From contig NC_014158.1 in assembly GCF_000092225.1 (NCBI RefSeq), forward strand, positions 992,001 through 1,056,000: a stretch of 64,000 nucleotides of DNA, given 5' to 3'. The translations under genes were made by a program, and so were the position numbers. Source of the DNA: Tsukamurella paurometabola DSM 20162 (GTDB taxonomy: Bacteria; Actinomycetota; Actinomycetes; Mycobacteriales; Mycobacteriaceae). Of this stretch, positions 39,728-48,700 are shown piece by piece. A model generated the notes under the pieces. That model had not been told where the DNA came from, searched no databases, and saw only the letters and a list, made by a program, of their open reading frames with translations. Numbering within the stretch: position 1 is the stretch's first letter; every line of letters starts with the position of its first letter.

Positions 39728-40711
39728 ATGGCCCGGTACCGGTTTCTCGATTCCCTCCGCGGTTTCGCGCTACTGGGCATCATCCTGGTCAACATCCTCA
39801 GCATGGTGGAGGCGGCGCCGCAGCCGGGCCGGACCGTACTCGACTACACCGTCCAGGCGCGGTTCGTTCCGATCTTCTCGCTGCTCTTCGGCATCTCGCT
39901 GTACCTCATCGCCGACGGTGCCCGGCGGCGTTCGGTCGCGCCGTGGAAGCCACTGGTGTTGCGCATGATCGGCCTGGGCGCCGCCGGTGTACTGCACGCC
40001 CTCGTCTTCTCGGGAGACATCCTGCGGGAGTACGCCATCGGGGGAGCGCTCGTGATCCCGTTGGTGGTGTGGGCGCCGGCGTGGGTGAACCTCATCATCG
40101 GAACATTCCTGACGGGGCTGTCCTTCAGCGACGTGGGCGCGGTGATCGGCCCGCTGCCCAGCCTGCTCCTGCTCGGTGCCGCAGCGGCCGGCCTGGGGCT
40201 GCCCGCGCGCATCGAGGCCTCGCCCATGCCCGGGGTCGCCATGGCGGTGGTGGGCGGTGTGGCCGCCGTGCCGCTCATGAGCGCCTACCTGCACGCGGGC
40301 GGAGGCGACCCCCGGTTCGCCAAGGGAGGCATCAGCGCCGGGCTGGCGATGGCGCTGCTGTACATCGGACTGCTCGCCCTCCTCTGGCGGCTGCCGTCCG
40401 TGCGGCGAGCCCTGCGCGCCTGCTTCGAGCCGCTCGGCCGTATGTCGCTCACCAACTACGTGACCGCGTCGGTCGTGGTCGCCGTCCTGCTGCGCGCCGG
40501 CGCGCTCGGCCCGCAGACGTCGATGCCCGCACTGATGCTGGCCGCGATCGGCATCATCGCCGCGCAGTCCGCGATCAGCCGGATATGGCTGTCCCGGCTG
40601 CGTTACGGTCCCCTGGAATGGCTGCTGCGCGCGGTCACCTGGCGGACGGTGCCCCCGCTTCGCCGCAGGCGACCCGACGAGCGCGCACTCGACACGGTGG
40701 GAGCCGGGTGA
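39728..40711 (+). CDS. DUF418 family membrane protein
   Basis: 327 residues, about eight hydrophobic segments. N-terminal FLDSLRGFALLGIILVNI and the C-terminal PLGRMSLTNYVTASVV are signatures of the DUF418 family (YeiB-like, related to acyltransferase 3). Function unknown. Its stop overlaps the GTG of a histidine kinase gene, so it is part of a three-gene operon with that two-component system. It may be a target or a signal-linked component. Confidence 0.88.
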   Translation: MARYRFLDSLRGFALLGIILVNILSMVEAAPQPGRTVLDYTVQARFVPIFSLLFGISLYLIADGARRRSVAPWKPLVLRMIGLGAAGVLHALVFSGDILREYAIGGALVIPLVVWAPAWVNLIIGTFLTGLSFSDVGAVIGPLPSLLLLGAAAAGLGLPARIEASPMPGVAMAVVGGVAAVPLMSAYLHAGGGDPRFAKGGISAGLAMALLYIGLLALLWRLPSVRRALRACFEPLGRMSLTNYVTASVVVAVLLRAGALGPQTSMPALMLAAIGIIAAQSAISRIWLSRLRYGPLEWLLRAVTWRTVPPLRRRRPDERALDTVGAG

Positions 40712-41841
40712 CGAACATGGTGATGACGCGGGCCAACCGGATCGTCGTGATCGGGTTACTCGTGAGCGGCTGGTTCATCGGCACGATGCTCTCGTTGGTC
40801 GCCGACTCGTCGTCGCTGTCACTGACCGTGAACACGGTCGGCACCCTGGGGGCGGTGATCACCCTGCTGGCGGTGATGCACGGCTGGCCCGGTGCACTGG
40901 CCTGGGGCGGGATCGTGCTGGCCGCCGGGATCTTCATCGTGGGCGCGCTGACCCCGCACACCACGATCTGGCCGGCCGGTGCCTGCTGGGTGTTCGTGAT
41001 CGCCGCCGGGATCGTGGCCTCCTACGCCGATACCGCCACCGACGGTGCGATCGAGGCCTTCGCGGGGATGCTGGCCGTGCTGCCGGTGGTTCCCCTCGCC
41101 CTGGATGATTCGAGCATCTGGGTGGTGGCCTTCCTGGCCGCCGGTGCGGTGAACGTGTCCATCATGTTCGGGCACCGGCATCGCACCGCCGAACGCAGGC
41201 TCGATGCGACGCGACTGGAGGTCCGGATGACCGAGCGCACGGCCATGGCCCGCGAGCTGCACGACGTGATCGCGCATGAGGTGACCGGGATCGTGGTGCT
41301 CGCCCAGGCCGGGATCGCCGCGAACGGCGACACCGACGGCACGCTGTCGCGGATCGAACGCAGCGGGGCGCGTGCGCTCGCCGATATCCGCGCCATGGTG
41401 GACACCCTCCGCGAGCCCGGCGACACACCCGTTCCGCTCGCACCGTCGGCCTCCGGTTCGGCCCTGGCGGAGGCCTTCGGCGACCTCGCGCAGGACGGCG
41501 TCGAGATCGCCGTCGACCCGGCGGCGTCCGGCGGCGACGTGCCCGCCTTGGTGCGCCTGATCGCGCACCGCGTGGTCACGGAGGGGCTCACCAACGCCCG
41601 GCGGCACGCACCGGGCAGCCCGGTGCGGGTCACCGTGGACCGGGCGGACAGCGACTTGCGGGTCGACGTGGTCGACGACGGCGCCGTGGATTCGGCACCA
41701 CCCGGTCCCGGGCCGGGCGGTGGGACGGGGCTGATCGGACTGGCCGAACGCGCGGCCACCGTCGGCGGCACCGTGACCTCGGGGCCCGACGGTCCCGGAT
41801 GGCGGCTCACTGCTCGCCTGCCGATCGCGGGAGGTGCCTGA
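40708..41841 (+). CDS. sensor histidine kinase, HisKA_3 class
   Basis: 377 residues. Four to six hydrophobic segments in the first ~150 residues, then the phosphoacceptor ERTAMARELHDVIAHEVTG, an N-box in VVTEGLTNARRHAPG and a glycine-rich GTGLIGLAERA. GTG 40708 overlaps the DUF418 stop; ATG 40717 is possible. Directly followed by its LuxR-type regulator. Confidence 0.9.
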   Translation: MTNMVMTRANRIVVIGLLVSGWFIGTMLSLVADSSSLSLTVNTVGTLGAVITLLAVMHGWPGALAWGGIVLAAGIFIVGALTPHTTIWPAGACWVFVIAAGIVASYADTATDGAIEAFAGMLAVLPVVPLALDDSSIWVVAFLAAGAVNVSIMFGHRHRTAERRLDATRLEVRMTERTAMARELHDVIAHEVTGIVVLAQAGIAANGDTDGTLSRIERSGARALADIRAMVDTLREPGDTPVPLAPSASGSALAEAFGDLAQDGVEIAVDPAASGGDVPALVRLIAHRVVTEGLTNARRHAPGSPVRVTVDRADSDLRVDVVDDGAVDSAPPGPGPGGGTGLIGLAERAATVGGTVTSGPDGPGWRLTARLPIAGGA

Positions 41842-41842
41842 G

Positions 41843-42487
41843 GTGCCGATCAGAGTGGTACTCGCGGACGACCAGGAGATGGTCCGGATGGGGTTCGCGA
41901 TGATCCTGGGCGGCGCCGCGGACATCGAGGTGGTGGGGCAGGCGGCCGACGGGGTGGAGGCGATCTCGGTGATCGCGCGCTGTAGACCCGATGTGGCGCT
42001 GCTCGACATCCGGATGCCACAGCTCGAGGGTATCGAGGTGTGCCGGCGGGTCGCGGGGACCGGCGTCCGCGCGGTGATGGTCACGACGTTCGGTGAACCG
42101 GACTACGTCGACGACTCGCTCGCGGCCGGGGCTTCGGGGTTCTTGCTCAAGGATGCCGGCCCCGATCTGCTGCTCGCCGCCGTGCGCGCCGCCGCCGAGG
42201 GCGACGCGCTGATCAGTCCGGAGCTCACCGTGGACCTGCTGGCCCGGAACCGGCGCGCCGGATCCCGGGAGCCGGCCGCGGCCGGGGCGATCGCGGAACT
42301 CACCCCGCGCGAACGGGAGGTGGCCGCGTGCGTGGCGCGGGGCCGGACCAACGCGGAGATCGCGGACGAGCTGGTGATCAGCCTGGGCACGGTGAAGACG
42401 CACCTGAGTGCGATCGGGCAGCGGCTGGGCGCGCGCAACCGGGTGGAGATCGCCGCGGCCATGTGGGCCGCGGGCGCGATGGACTGA
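41843..42487 (+). CDS. NarL/LuxR-family response regulator
   Basis: 214 residues. Receiver domain with ADDQ acidic pair and the phosphoacceptor Asp in VALLDIRMPQ. LuxR helix-turn-helix LTPREREVAACVARGRTNAEIADEL at the C-terminus. GGGAGG sits 8 bases before GTG 41843, which favours it over GTG 41834. Partner of the preceding kinase. Convergent with the META lipoprotein gene, 3 bases apart. Confidence 0.93.
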   Translation: MPIRVVLADDQEMVRMGFAMILGGAADIEVVGQAADGVEAISVIARCRPDVALLDIRMPQLEGIEVCRRVAGTGVRAVMVTTFGEPDYVDDSLAAGASGFLLKDAGPDLLLAAVRAAAEGDALISPELTVDLLARNRRAGSREPAAAGAIAELTPREREVAACVARGRTNAEIADELVISLGTVKTHLSAIGQRLGARNRVEIAAAMWAAGAMD

Positions 42488-42490
42488 GCC

Positions 42491-43081
42491 CTAGCGCGCG
42501 GGCGCTGCGCTGGTGACCGACGCGGAGCTGCTGGTCGACGGCGCCTTGGTGGTCGCGGGCGCGTGGCCGGACGACGGGGCCTTGCTCGCCGACGGTGCGG
42601 CCGAGCTACCCGAGCCGGTGAAGACGAAGGTCCACGTGCGGTTGTTCGCGACATCGGTGAGCACCATCTCGGTGCCCTGACGCGACCACTGCCGCAGGCC
42701 GGTGAGGGCTTCGCGGATCGCGGTCTGGGTGCCCTTGGGGTCGGCGCAGTACTTCTGCGTGGCGGCGACACCGGCGCCGAAGTCCACCTTGTCGGGGGCG
42801 TTGGTCAGCGCCGACGCGGTGCCCGTGAACGAATTGCAGGAGTCGTTGCCGGAGATGTTCGAGCCCAGTACACGGAACCACGCGGTGGGATCGGTCTTGA
42901 GGCGCCACTGCTCTCCGACGAGGGTGCCGGGCTTGGCGGGTGCCTTGGTCGCGGTGGCGGAGGCCGACCCGGACTTCGACGGTGCGGCGGGATCGGCGCC
43001 GGCGTAACCGGCGCATCCGGCGGTGACGAGTGCGGCACCCGCGACGAGCGGGAGGGCGAGGAAGGCGGTGTTACGCGTCAT
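42491..43081 (-). CDS. META-domain (HslJ-like) lipoprotein
   Basis: 196 residues. Signal peptide with lipobox VTAGC near residue 22, so probably an outer-face lipoprotein. The META core (WRL...GNDSCNSFTGTA and GTEMVLTDVANNRTWTFV) has two Cys. The C-terminal ~40 residues are Ser/Ala/Pro/Thr-rich and probably disordered. Function unknown. It lies 50 bases downstream of the DHA2 exporter on the same strand. Confidence 0.85.
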   Translation of the reverse strand: MTRNTAFLALPLVAGAALVTAGCAGYAGADPAAPSKSGSASATATKAPAKPGTLVGEQWRLKTDPTAWFRVLGSNISGNDSCNSFTGTASALTNAPDKVDFGAGVAATQKYCADPKGTQTAIREALTGLRQWSRQGTEMVLTDVANNRTWTFVFTGSGSSAAPSASKAPSSGHAPATTKAPSTSSSASVTSAAPAR

Positions 43082-43131
43082 GCGCACGATTATGCCGCCT
43101 CCCTCGTCACAATGGAAACTTCAGTACCACG

Positions 43132-44700
43132 TCAGTTGGTGTTTCCGTCCGCCGGTTCCATGTCGAGTGTGGTGCGCAGCGGCTTGTTGGGCAGCAGCGT
43201 CACCGCGATCAGGGTGACGACGGCGCAGGCCGCGGCGACCAGGAAGATCCGGCCGGTCGCGTCCCCGTAGGAGGCCCGGATGATCTCCTGGACCGGGCCG
43301 GGCAGGGTCGTCAGGTCGAGCTGCGCTCCACTGCCCGAGCCGCCCGCGGGGGCGTGAATGCCCAGCGTCGCCAGGCCGCTGCGGGTGAGGTCGGCGACCC
43401 GGGAGGCGAGTACCGCGCCCAGGGCGGAGACCCCGATCGCACCGCCGAACGTGCGGAAGAACGCGACCGAACTCGACGCGGAACCGATGTTCTGCACGCT
43501 GACCGTGTTCTGCACCGCCAGCACCAGGTTCTGCATCAGCGAGCCGACGCCGAGGCCGACGATCGCGATGTAGAGCATCACGGTGCTCAGCGGCGTCTCG
43601 TGGTCGATGGTGCCGAGCAGGGTGAAACCGGCGACCATGACGAACGCGCCGCCCACCACGAAGGGCTTCCACGTGCCGGTGCGGGTGATCAATTGGCCCG
43701 AAACCACCGACGAGACCAGCATTCCGAGCACCATCGGAATGGTGAGGACGCCCGCCATGGTGGGGGAGTAGCCGCGCGAGGTCTGGAAGTACAGGCCGAG
43801 GAACGACGTGGCGCCGAACATGCCGACGCCGACCGCGATGGAGGCGATGATCGCGAGCGCGGTGGTGCGCTCGGTGATGATGTGCAGCGGGATGATCGGA
43901 TCCTTGGCGCGCGACTCGACGTAGACGGTGAGCGCCAGCAGCAGGAAGCCGACGATCAGGTACGCCGCCGAGGTGCCGGAGATCCAGTCGTAGTTCTTGC
44001 CGGCGAACGAGACCCAGATCAACAGGACGGACACGCCCGCGGTGAGCAGGGTGGCGCCCAGCCAGTCGATGGACACGTCGTCCTTGCGTTGGGTGGGCAG
44101 GTGCAGTGTGCGCTGGATCAGGACGAGCGCGCCCACGGCGAGGGGGACGCTGACGTAGAAGCACCAGCGCCACCCGATGTGATCGGTGATCACGCCGCCC
44201 AGGATCGGGCCACCCGACATGGAGACGGCCATGACGGCGCCCATGTAGCCGGAGTACCGCCCACGTTCTCGTGGCGGGATGATGCTGCCGATGATGGCCA
44301 CGACCAGGGCGGTGAGGCCGCCCATGCCGATGCCCTGGATGACGCGAGCGCCCAGCAGCACCTCGACGTTGGGCGCGGCACCGGCGATCGCCGAGCCCGC
44401 CACGAAGATCACGATCGCGGCTTGGACGAGGACCTTCTTGTTGAACAGGTCGGCCAGCTTGCCCCAGATCGGGGTCGACGCGGCGTTGGCCAGCAGCGCG
44501 GTGGTGATGACCCAGGAGAACGCGGTCTGCGAGGCGTGCAGGTCGGCGATGATCCGCGGCAGGGCCGTGGACACGATGGTGGTGCTGAGCAGAGCGGTGA
44601 ACAGTGCGGCCAGGAGTCCCGCCATGACCTCGAGGATCTCCCGGTGGGTCATGGGGGCCGACGATGACTGATGTGGCGGTGCCTCCACGGTGTCCGACAT
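43132..44700 (-). CDS. MFS transporter, DHA2 (EmrB/QacA) drug:H+ antiporter family
   Basis: 522 residues, 14 predicted membrane segments. Motif A-like GKLADLFNKK between segments 2 and 3, motif C SMSGGPILGGVI in segment 5, and start motif LSTTIVSTALPRIIADL. AAGGAAGAAGG before the ATG. Likely exports hydrophobic drugs or a metabolite. The 131-base divergent region to the SRPBCC gene contains a short TGCA-ggg-TGCA symmetry but no regulator gene is adjacent. Confidence 0.92.
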   Translation of the reverse strand: MSDTVEAPPHQSSSAPMTHREILEVMAGLLAALFTALLSTTIVSTALPRIIADLHASQTAFSWVITTALLANAASTPIWGKLADLFNKKVLVQAAIVIFVAGSAIAGAAPNVEVLLGARVIQGIGMGGLTALVVAIIGSIIPPRERGRYSGYMGAVMAVSMSGGPILGGVITDHIGWRWCFYVSVPLAVGALVLIQRTLHLPTQRKDDVSIDWLGATLLTAGVSVLLIWVSFAGKNYDWISGTSAAYLIVGFLLLALTVYVESRAKDPIIPLHIITERTTALAIIASIAVGVGMFGATSFLGLYFQTSRGYSPTMAGVLTIPMVLGMLVSSVVSGQLITRTGTWKPFVVGGAFVMVAGFTLLGTIDHETPLSTVMLYIAIVGLGVGSLMQNLVLAVQNTVSVQNIGSASSSVAFFRTFGGAIGVSALGAVLASRVADLTRSGLATLGIHAPAGGSGSGAQLDLTTLPGPVQEIIRASYGDATGRIFLVAAACAVVTLIAVTLLPNKPLRTTLDMEPADGNTN

Positions 44701-44831
44701 CGCTACCTTCTTCCTTCAAATTTCTAAGCAATAACGTGCAGGGTGCAACTGTAACGTTCGCGAAGATATTCCTCAATCGAATTGACTGTGACCCGGCTCG
44801 CATCCGATGGAACCTGTTCTAGATTGTCGGC

Positions 44832-45275
44832 ATGCCCTTCGTGATCGACCACACGCGCGATATCGATGCACCCGCCGCCCTGGTGTGGCAGGTACTCACC
44901 GACTTCGACGACTACGGACAGTGGAACCCGTTCGTACCGTCCGCGACCTGCGATCTGCGACCGGGTGGCCGATTCGCGATGCGGGTCGCGTTGATAGCGG
45001 GCAGGCTGATGTCGCAGACCGAGTTCGTGGTCACGGTCGATGCCGGGAAGGGGTTCTCGTACTCGATGAAACCCGCGCCCGGCGGCCTGGTGCGCAGCAT
45101 TCGTGACCAGCGCGTCGAGGAGACGGGCGAGGGGCGCTCGCGCTACACCTCGCACTTCCGGATCGACGGTGCGCTCTCACTCGTCGTGGGGGCCACGCTC
45201 GGACGGTTCCTGCGGCGCGGCTTCGACGGCCACGCCGACGGATTGGTGCGGCGGGCCGAGCAGCTCGCGCGCTGA
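44832..45275 (+). CDS. SRPBCC (polyketide cyclase-like) family protein
   Basis: 147 residues, a single START/SRPBCC helix-grip domain. N-terminal DIDAPAALVWQVLTDFDDYGQWNPF is the family signature. Binds hydrophobic ligands in related proteins; ligand unknown. Divergent from the DHA2 exporter and convergent with the thioesterase gene. Confidence 0.88.
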   Translation: MPFVIDHTRDIDAPAALVWQVLTDFDDYGQWNPFVPSATCDLRPGGRFAMRVALIAGRLMSQTEFVVTVDAGKGFSYSMKPAPGGLVRSIRDQRVEETGEGRSRYTSHFRIDGALSLVVGATLGRFLRRGFDGHADGLVRRAEQLAR

Positions 45276-45331
45276 ATCGGTCCGGCGCGTCCATCCGGGA
45301 ACCCGCGGCGCGCGGTCGCCGACCGGTCCGG

Positions 45332-45730
45332 CTATTCGGCCCGCACCCGGCGCGTGAACCGGGCGGTGGCCCGGGCCACCACCTCGCCGTCCGGATCGGT
45401 CACCCGCACCACGAAGATGTCCTCCTTCGGTAGCCGTTCGGCCACCTCGGCCGTGGCGTGCAAGGTGTCTCCGAGGCGGGTGGGGCGCAGGTAATCGATG
45501 TGGATGGAGCTGGCCACGCCGGTGTGCTCGTCGTCGTTGGCGGCCGCGGCCACCGCCGTGCCCACCACCGCGAAGATGAACGCCCCGTGCGTGGTCTCGT
45601 GCGGATTGAGATGATCCTCGGCCACCGTGACCAGGGCCTCCGCGCGCCCGCCGCCGTGGCCGGTCACCTCGATCCCGAGGTGCTGGGCGTACCGGTCGAC
45701 GGGAGGCTGCGCGCTGCTCATGGCGTCCAT
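45332..45730 (-). CDS. PaaI-family hotdog-fold thioesterase
   Basis: 132 residues. The active-site region LNPHETTHGAFIFAVVGTAVA carries the HGG-like turn with its acidic partner nearby; then IDYLRPTRLGDTLHATAEV. Hydrolyses acyl-CoA thioesters, possibly aromatic ones. Starts 14 bases after the lhr stop on the same strand, so probably co-transcribed. ATG 45721 is an alternative start. Confidence 0.88.
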   Translation of the reverse strand: MDAMSSAQPPVDRYAQHLGIEVTGHGGGRAEALVTVAEDHLNPHETTHGAFIFAVVGTAVAAAANDDEHTGVASSIHIDYLRPTRLGDTLHATAEVAERLPKEDIFVVRVTDPDGEVVARATARFTRRVRAE

Positions 45731-45744
45731 CCTCCCGGACGGCC

Positions 45745-48700
45745 TCAGCGCACCCGCAGTCCCTTCGGAGTCTTTGCGAAACCGGCGGCGGCGAGTGCGC
45801 CGGCCAGCGGGGAGGTGAGCGCCGGTGCACCGTCGATCTTGTCGATGGTGAGGCCGCCGAGCCGCGGCGCCGCCTCCGCGAGCGCCGCGAACGCCGCCTC
45901 CGGGGCATCGGTGAAGGTGAGCAGGGTGCGGCCTCCGCGCTCGACGAAGGCGGCGAGTGCGCCGTCGGCGAGCACGACGACGGCGCCGGGCTTGCGGCCC
46001 GGCCTGGCCCCGGGGGTATCACCCGACGGCGATCGTTCCGGCCAGGGCAGCGCGGCACCGAAGGGGTTCGCCGGATCGGTGGCCGCGAGCACCAGCGGTG
46101 GCGCGGGCTCGCCCCGCTCGTCCGAGCGCTGCAGCGCCGTCGCCGCATCGCGCAGCGCGTCGACGGTGCCGTTCCGCGCGAATTGGGCCGCCCCGAGTCG
46201 CTCGATGAAATAGCCGCGCCGGGCCTTCCCGGACTCCTCGAACGCCGCCAGGGTGCGGTACACCCGTGCGAATCCGCCCTCGACATGTTCGGCCATCACG
46301 GCGCCGCGGGTCACCACGCCGTACCGTTCCAGGAGCTGTTCGGCGAGGGTGTGCGAGCGGACCGTCGGATCGTCCGCTTCAGGGGGTGCCGGCGGCAGCG
46401 ACCATCGGCCCCCGACCATCGGCGGCGACTGCTCGACCGGCATCCGGAACCGCGCTCGCGGCGGCCGCCGCGGCGACCGGTGCGCCGTCGCACGACGTCC
46501 GCCCGCCAATCGGGCCCGCACCGGTGCGAAGGTATCGCCGGTGAGCCTGCCCGCCCACACCAGATCCCACAGCGCCTCGGGCGTCGCACCGGCCAGCTGG
46601 CGGTAGAAGTAGGCGCCACCTCCGCGCACCGCGTCCTCGATCGCCACGTGCGCATCGGTGAGGTCCAGCGCATCCGGCGGCGCCACCGTGAGCGGAGCCA
46701 GATCCGCCGGGTGGAAGGCGATCCAGCCGTCCTGGGCACCGATCGCGCCGTGCCCGGTCCACACCACCTCGCCGGTGCCGGTGAGCTCGTCGAGCATCGC
46801 GGGCGTGTAATCGTGTACCCGCTGCGGCAGTACGAGCGTCTCCCACGCCGACGCCGGAATCGGCACCCCGGCGAGCTGGTCGACCACCGTGGCCACGCCG
46901 TCGACGCCGCGCAGCGGCGCGCGCAGGTGATGCCATGCGGCGAGGAACTCGGCGTAGGCCCGCTCGGGAACGGGTTCGACGTCGTGCCGCAGCCGGGCCA
47001 GGCTGCGCTGCCGAATCCGGCGGAGGACCTCGGCGTCGCAGAACTGCGGGGAGTCGCCGGCTTCGGTCTCGTCCAGCGCGATGAACCGGCCCTCCACCAC
47101 ACGGCGGCCGGAGACCAGGTCGGCGAGTGCGCGGTGCACGACCGCCACGCCGAGTCCGTACCGGCGGGCCACCTGGATAGCGGTGAACGGCCCATGCCGG
47201 CGCGCGTACCGGGCGACCAGATCGCCGATCGGATCGGGCACCGCCTCGGTGAACGCCTGCGCGATGCCGGGTTGCAGCGGCACCCCGAGGCCGTCTCGCA
47301 GCCGTGCGGCGTCTTCCACGGCGGCGATCCAGCCGTCGCCATAGCCGAACGCTCTTCCCGCGTCGATCAGTTCATCGACCGCGCGCACCGGATCGACGCC
47401 TTCGGACCGGTCGGCGATCTCGGCACGGCCGAGCGGACCGAGCTCGCGGATCAGATCGGCCACCTGCTCCAGGGTGCGCGCGCGGTAGCCGGATGCGGTG
47501 CGTTGCAGCTGCGCCGCCACCTCGTCGAGGATGTCGGCATCCAGCAGCTCGGTGAGCTCGACGCGGCCGAGCAACTGCGAGAGCACCGCCGGGTCCAGGC
47601 TCAATACCGCGGCGCGGCGTTCCGCGAGCGGCGCATCGCCCTCGTACATGAACGCCCCCACGTAACTGAACAGCAGCGACGCCGCGAACGGTGACGGCGT
47701 CACCGTCTCGACCTCCGCGATCCGCAGCGCCCGAGACTGCAGACTGCGATGCACGGCGACGAGTTCCGGCACGTCGTACACATCCTGCAGACATTCCCGC
47801 ACGGCCTCCAGCACGATCGGGAACTGCGAGTAGTTGCGTGCCACCTCCAGCAACTGGCTGGCGCGTTGCCGCTGTTGCCACAGGGGTGACCGCTTGCCCG
47901 GATCGCGGCGCGGTAACAGCAAGGCGCGGGCCGCGCACTCGCGGAACCGGGAAGCGAACAGCGCACTCGATCCCACGGCATCGGTGACCAGGCCGTCGAT
48001 CTCGTCGGGATCGAACCGGAACAGCTCAGCGCCGGGCGGTGCATCGTCGGTATCGGGTAGCCGCACCACGATCCCGTCGTCGGTGGCGGTCACCGCGCCG
48101 CTGATGCCGTACCGCTCGGTCAGCCGTGCTCCGATAGCGAGGCCCCAGGGTGCGTGCACCCGCATACTGAGCGGGGAGTGCAGCGCCACCCGCCAGTCGC
48201 CGAGCTCGTCCCGGAAGCGCTCGACGACGAGGGTGCGGTCGGTAGGCAGTACGCCGGTCGCCTGCTCCTGCTCATCGAGCAGGGCGACGAGGTTGTCGGT
48301 GGCCCAATCGCCGAGGCCCACGGCTCCCGCCTGTGCCGACCGGTCGGGGCCGGAGAGCGCGGTGAATTCGCGGGTGAACCGCCCGATGGCGCGACCGAGT
48401 TCGGCGGGGCGGCCCACGGTGTCTCCCACCCAGAAGGGCAGCCGGCCCGGCTGGCCGAAGGCGGGGGAGACCAGTACCCGGTCGTGGGTGATCTCTTCGA
48501 TCCGCCAGGAGGTAGCGCCCAGGGCGAAGACATCGCCCACCCGGGACTCGTAGACCATCTCCTCGTCGAGCTCGCCCACGCGGGAGGCCTTCTCGCCCAC
48601 CATGAACACCCCGAACAGGCCGCGGTCGGGAATCGCGCCGCCCGAGGTCACGGCGAGCCGCCCGGCCCCAGGCCGGCCGGTGAGTGTGCCGGCGTCGCGA

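Noticed and set aside
43030-44667. 545-codon open frame on the + strand over the DHA2 exporter
   Set aside because: Charged low-complexity antisense frame; the exporter on the - strand has 14 membrane segments and family motifs.
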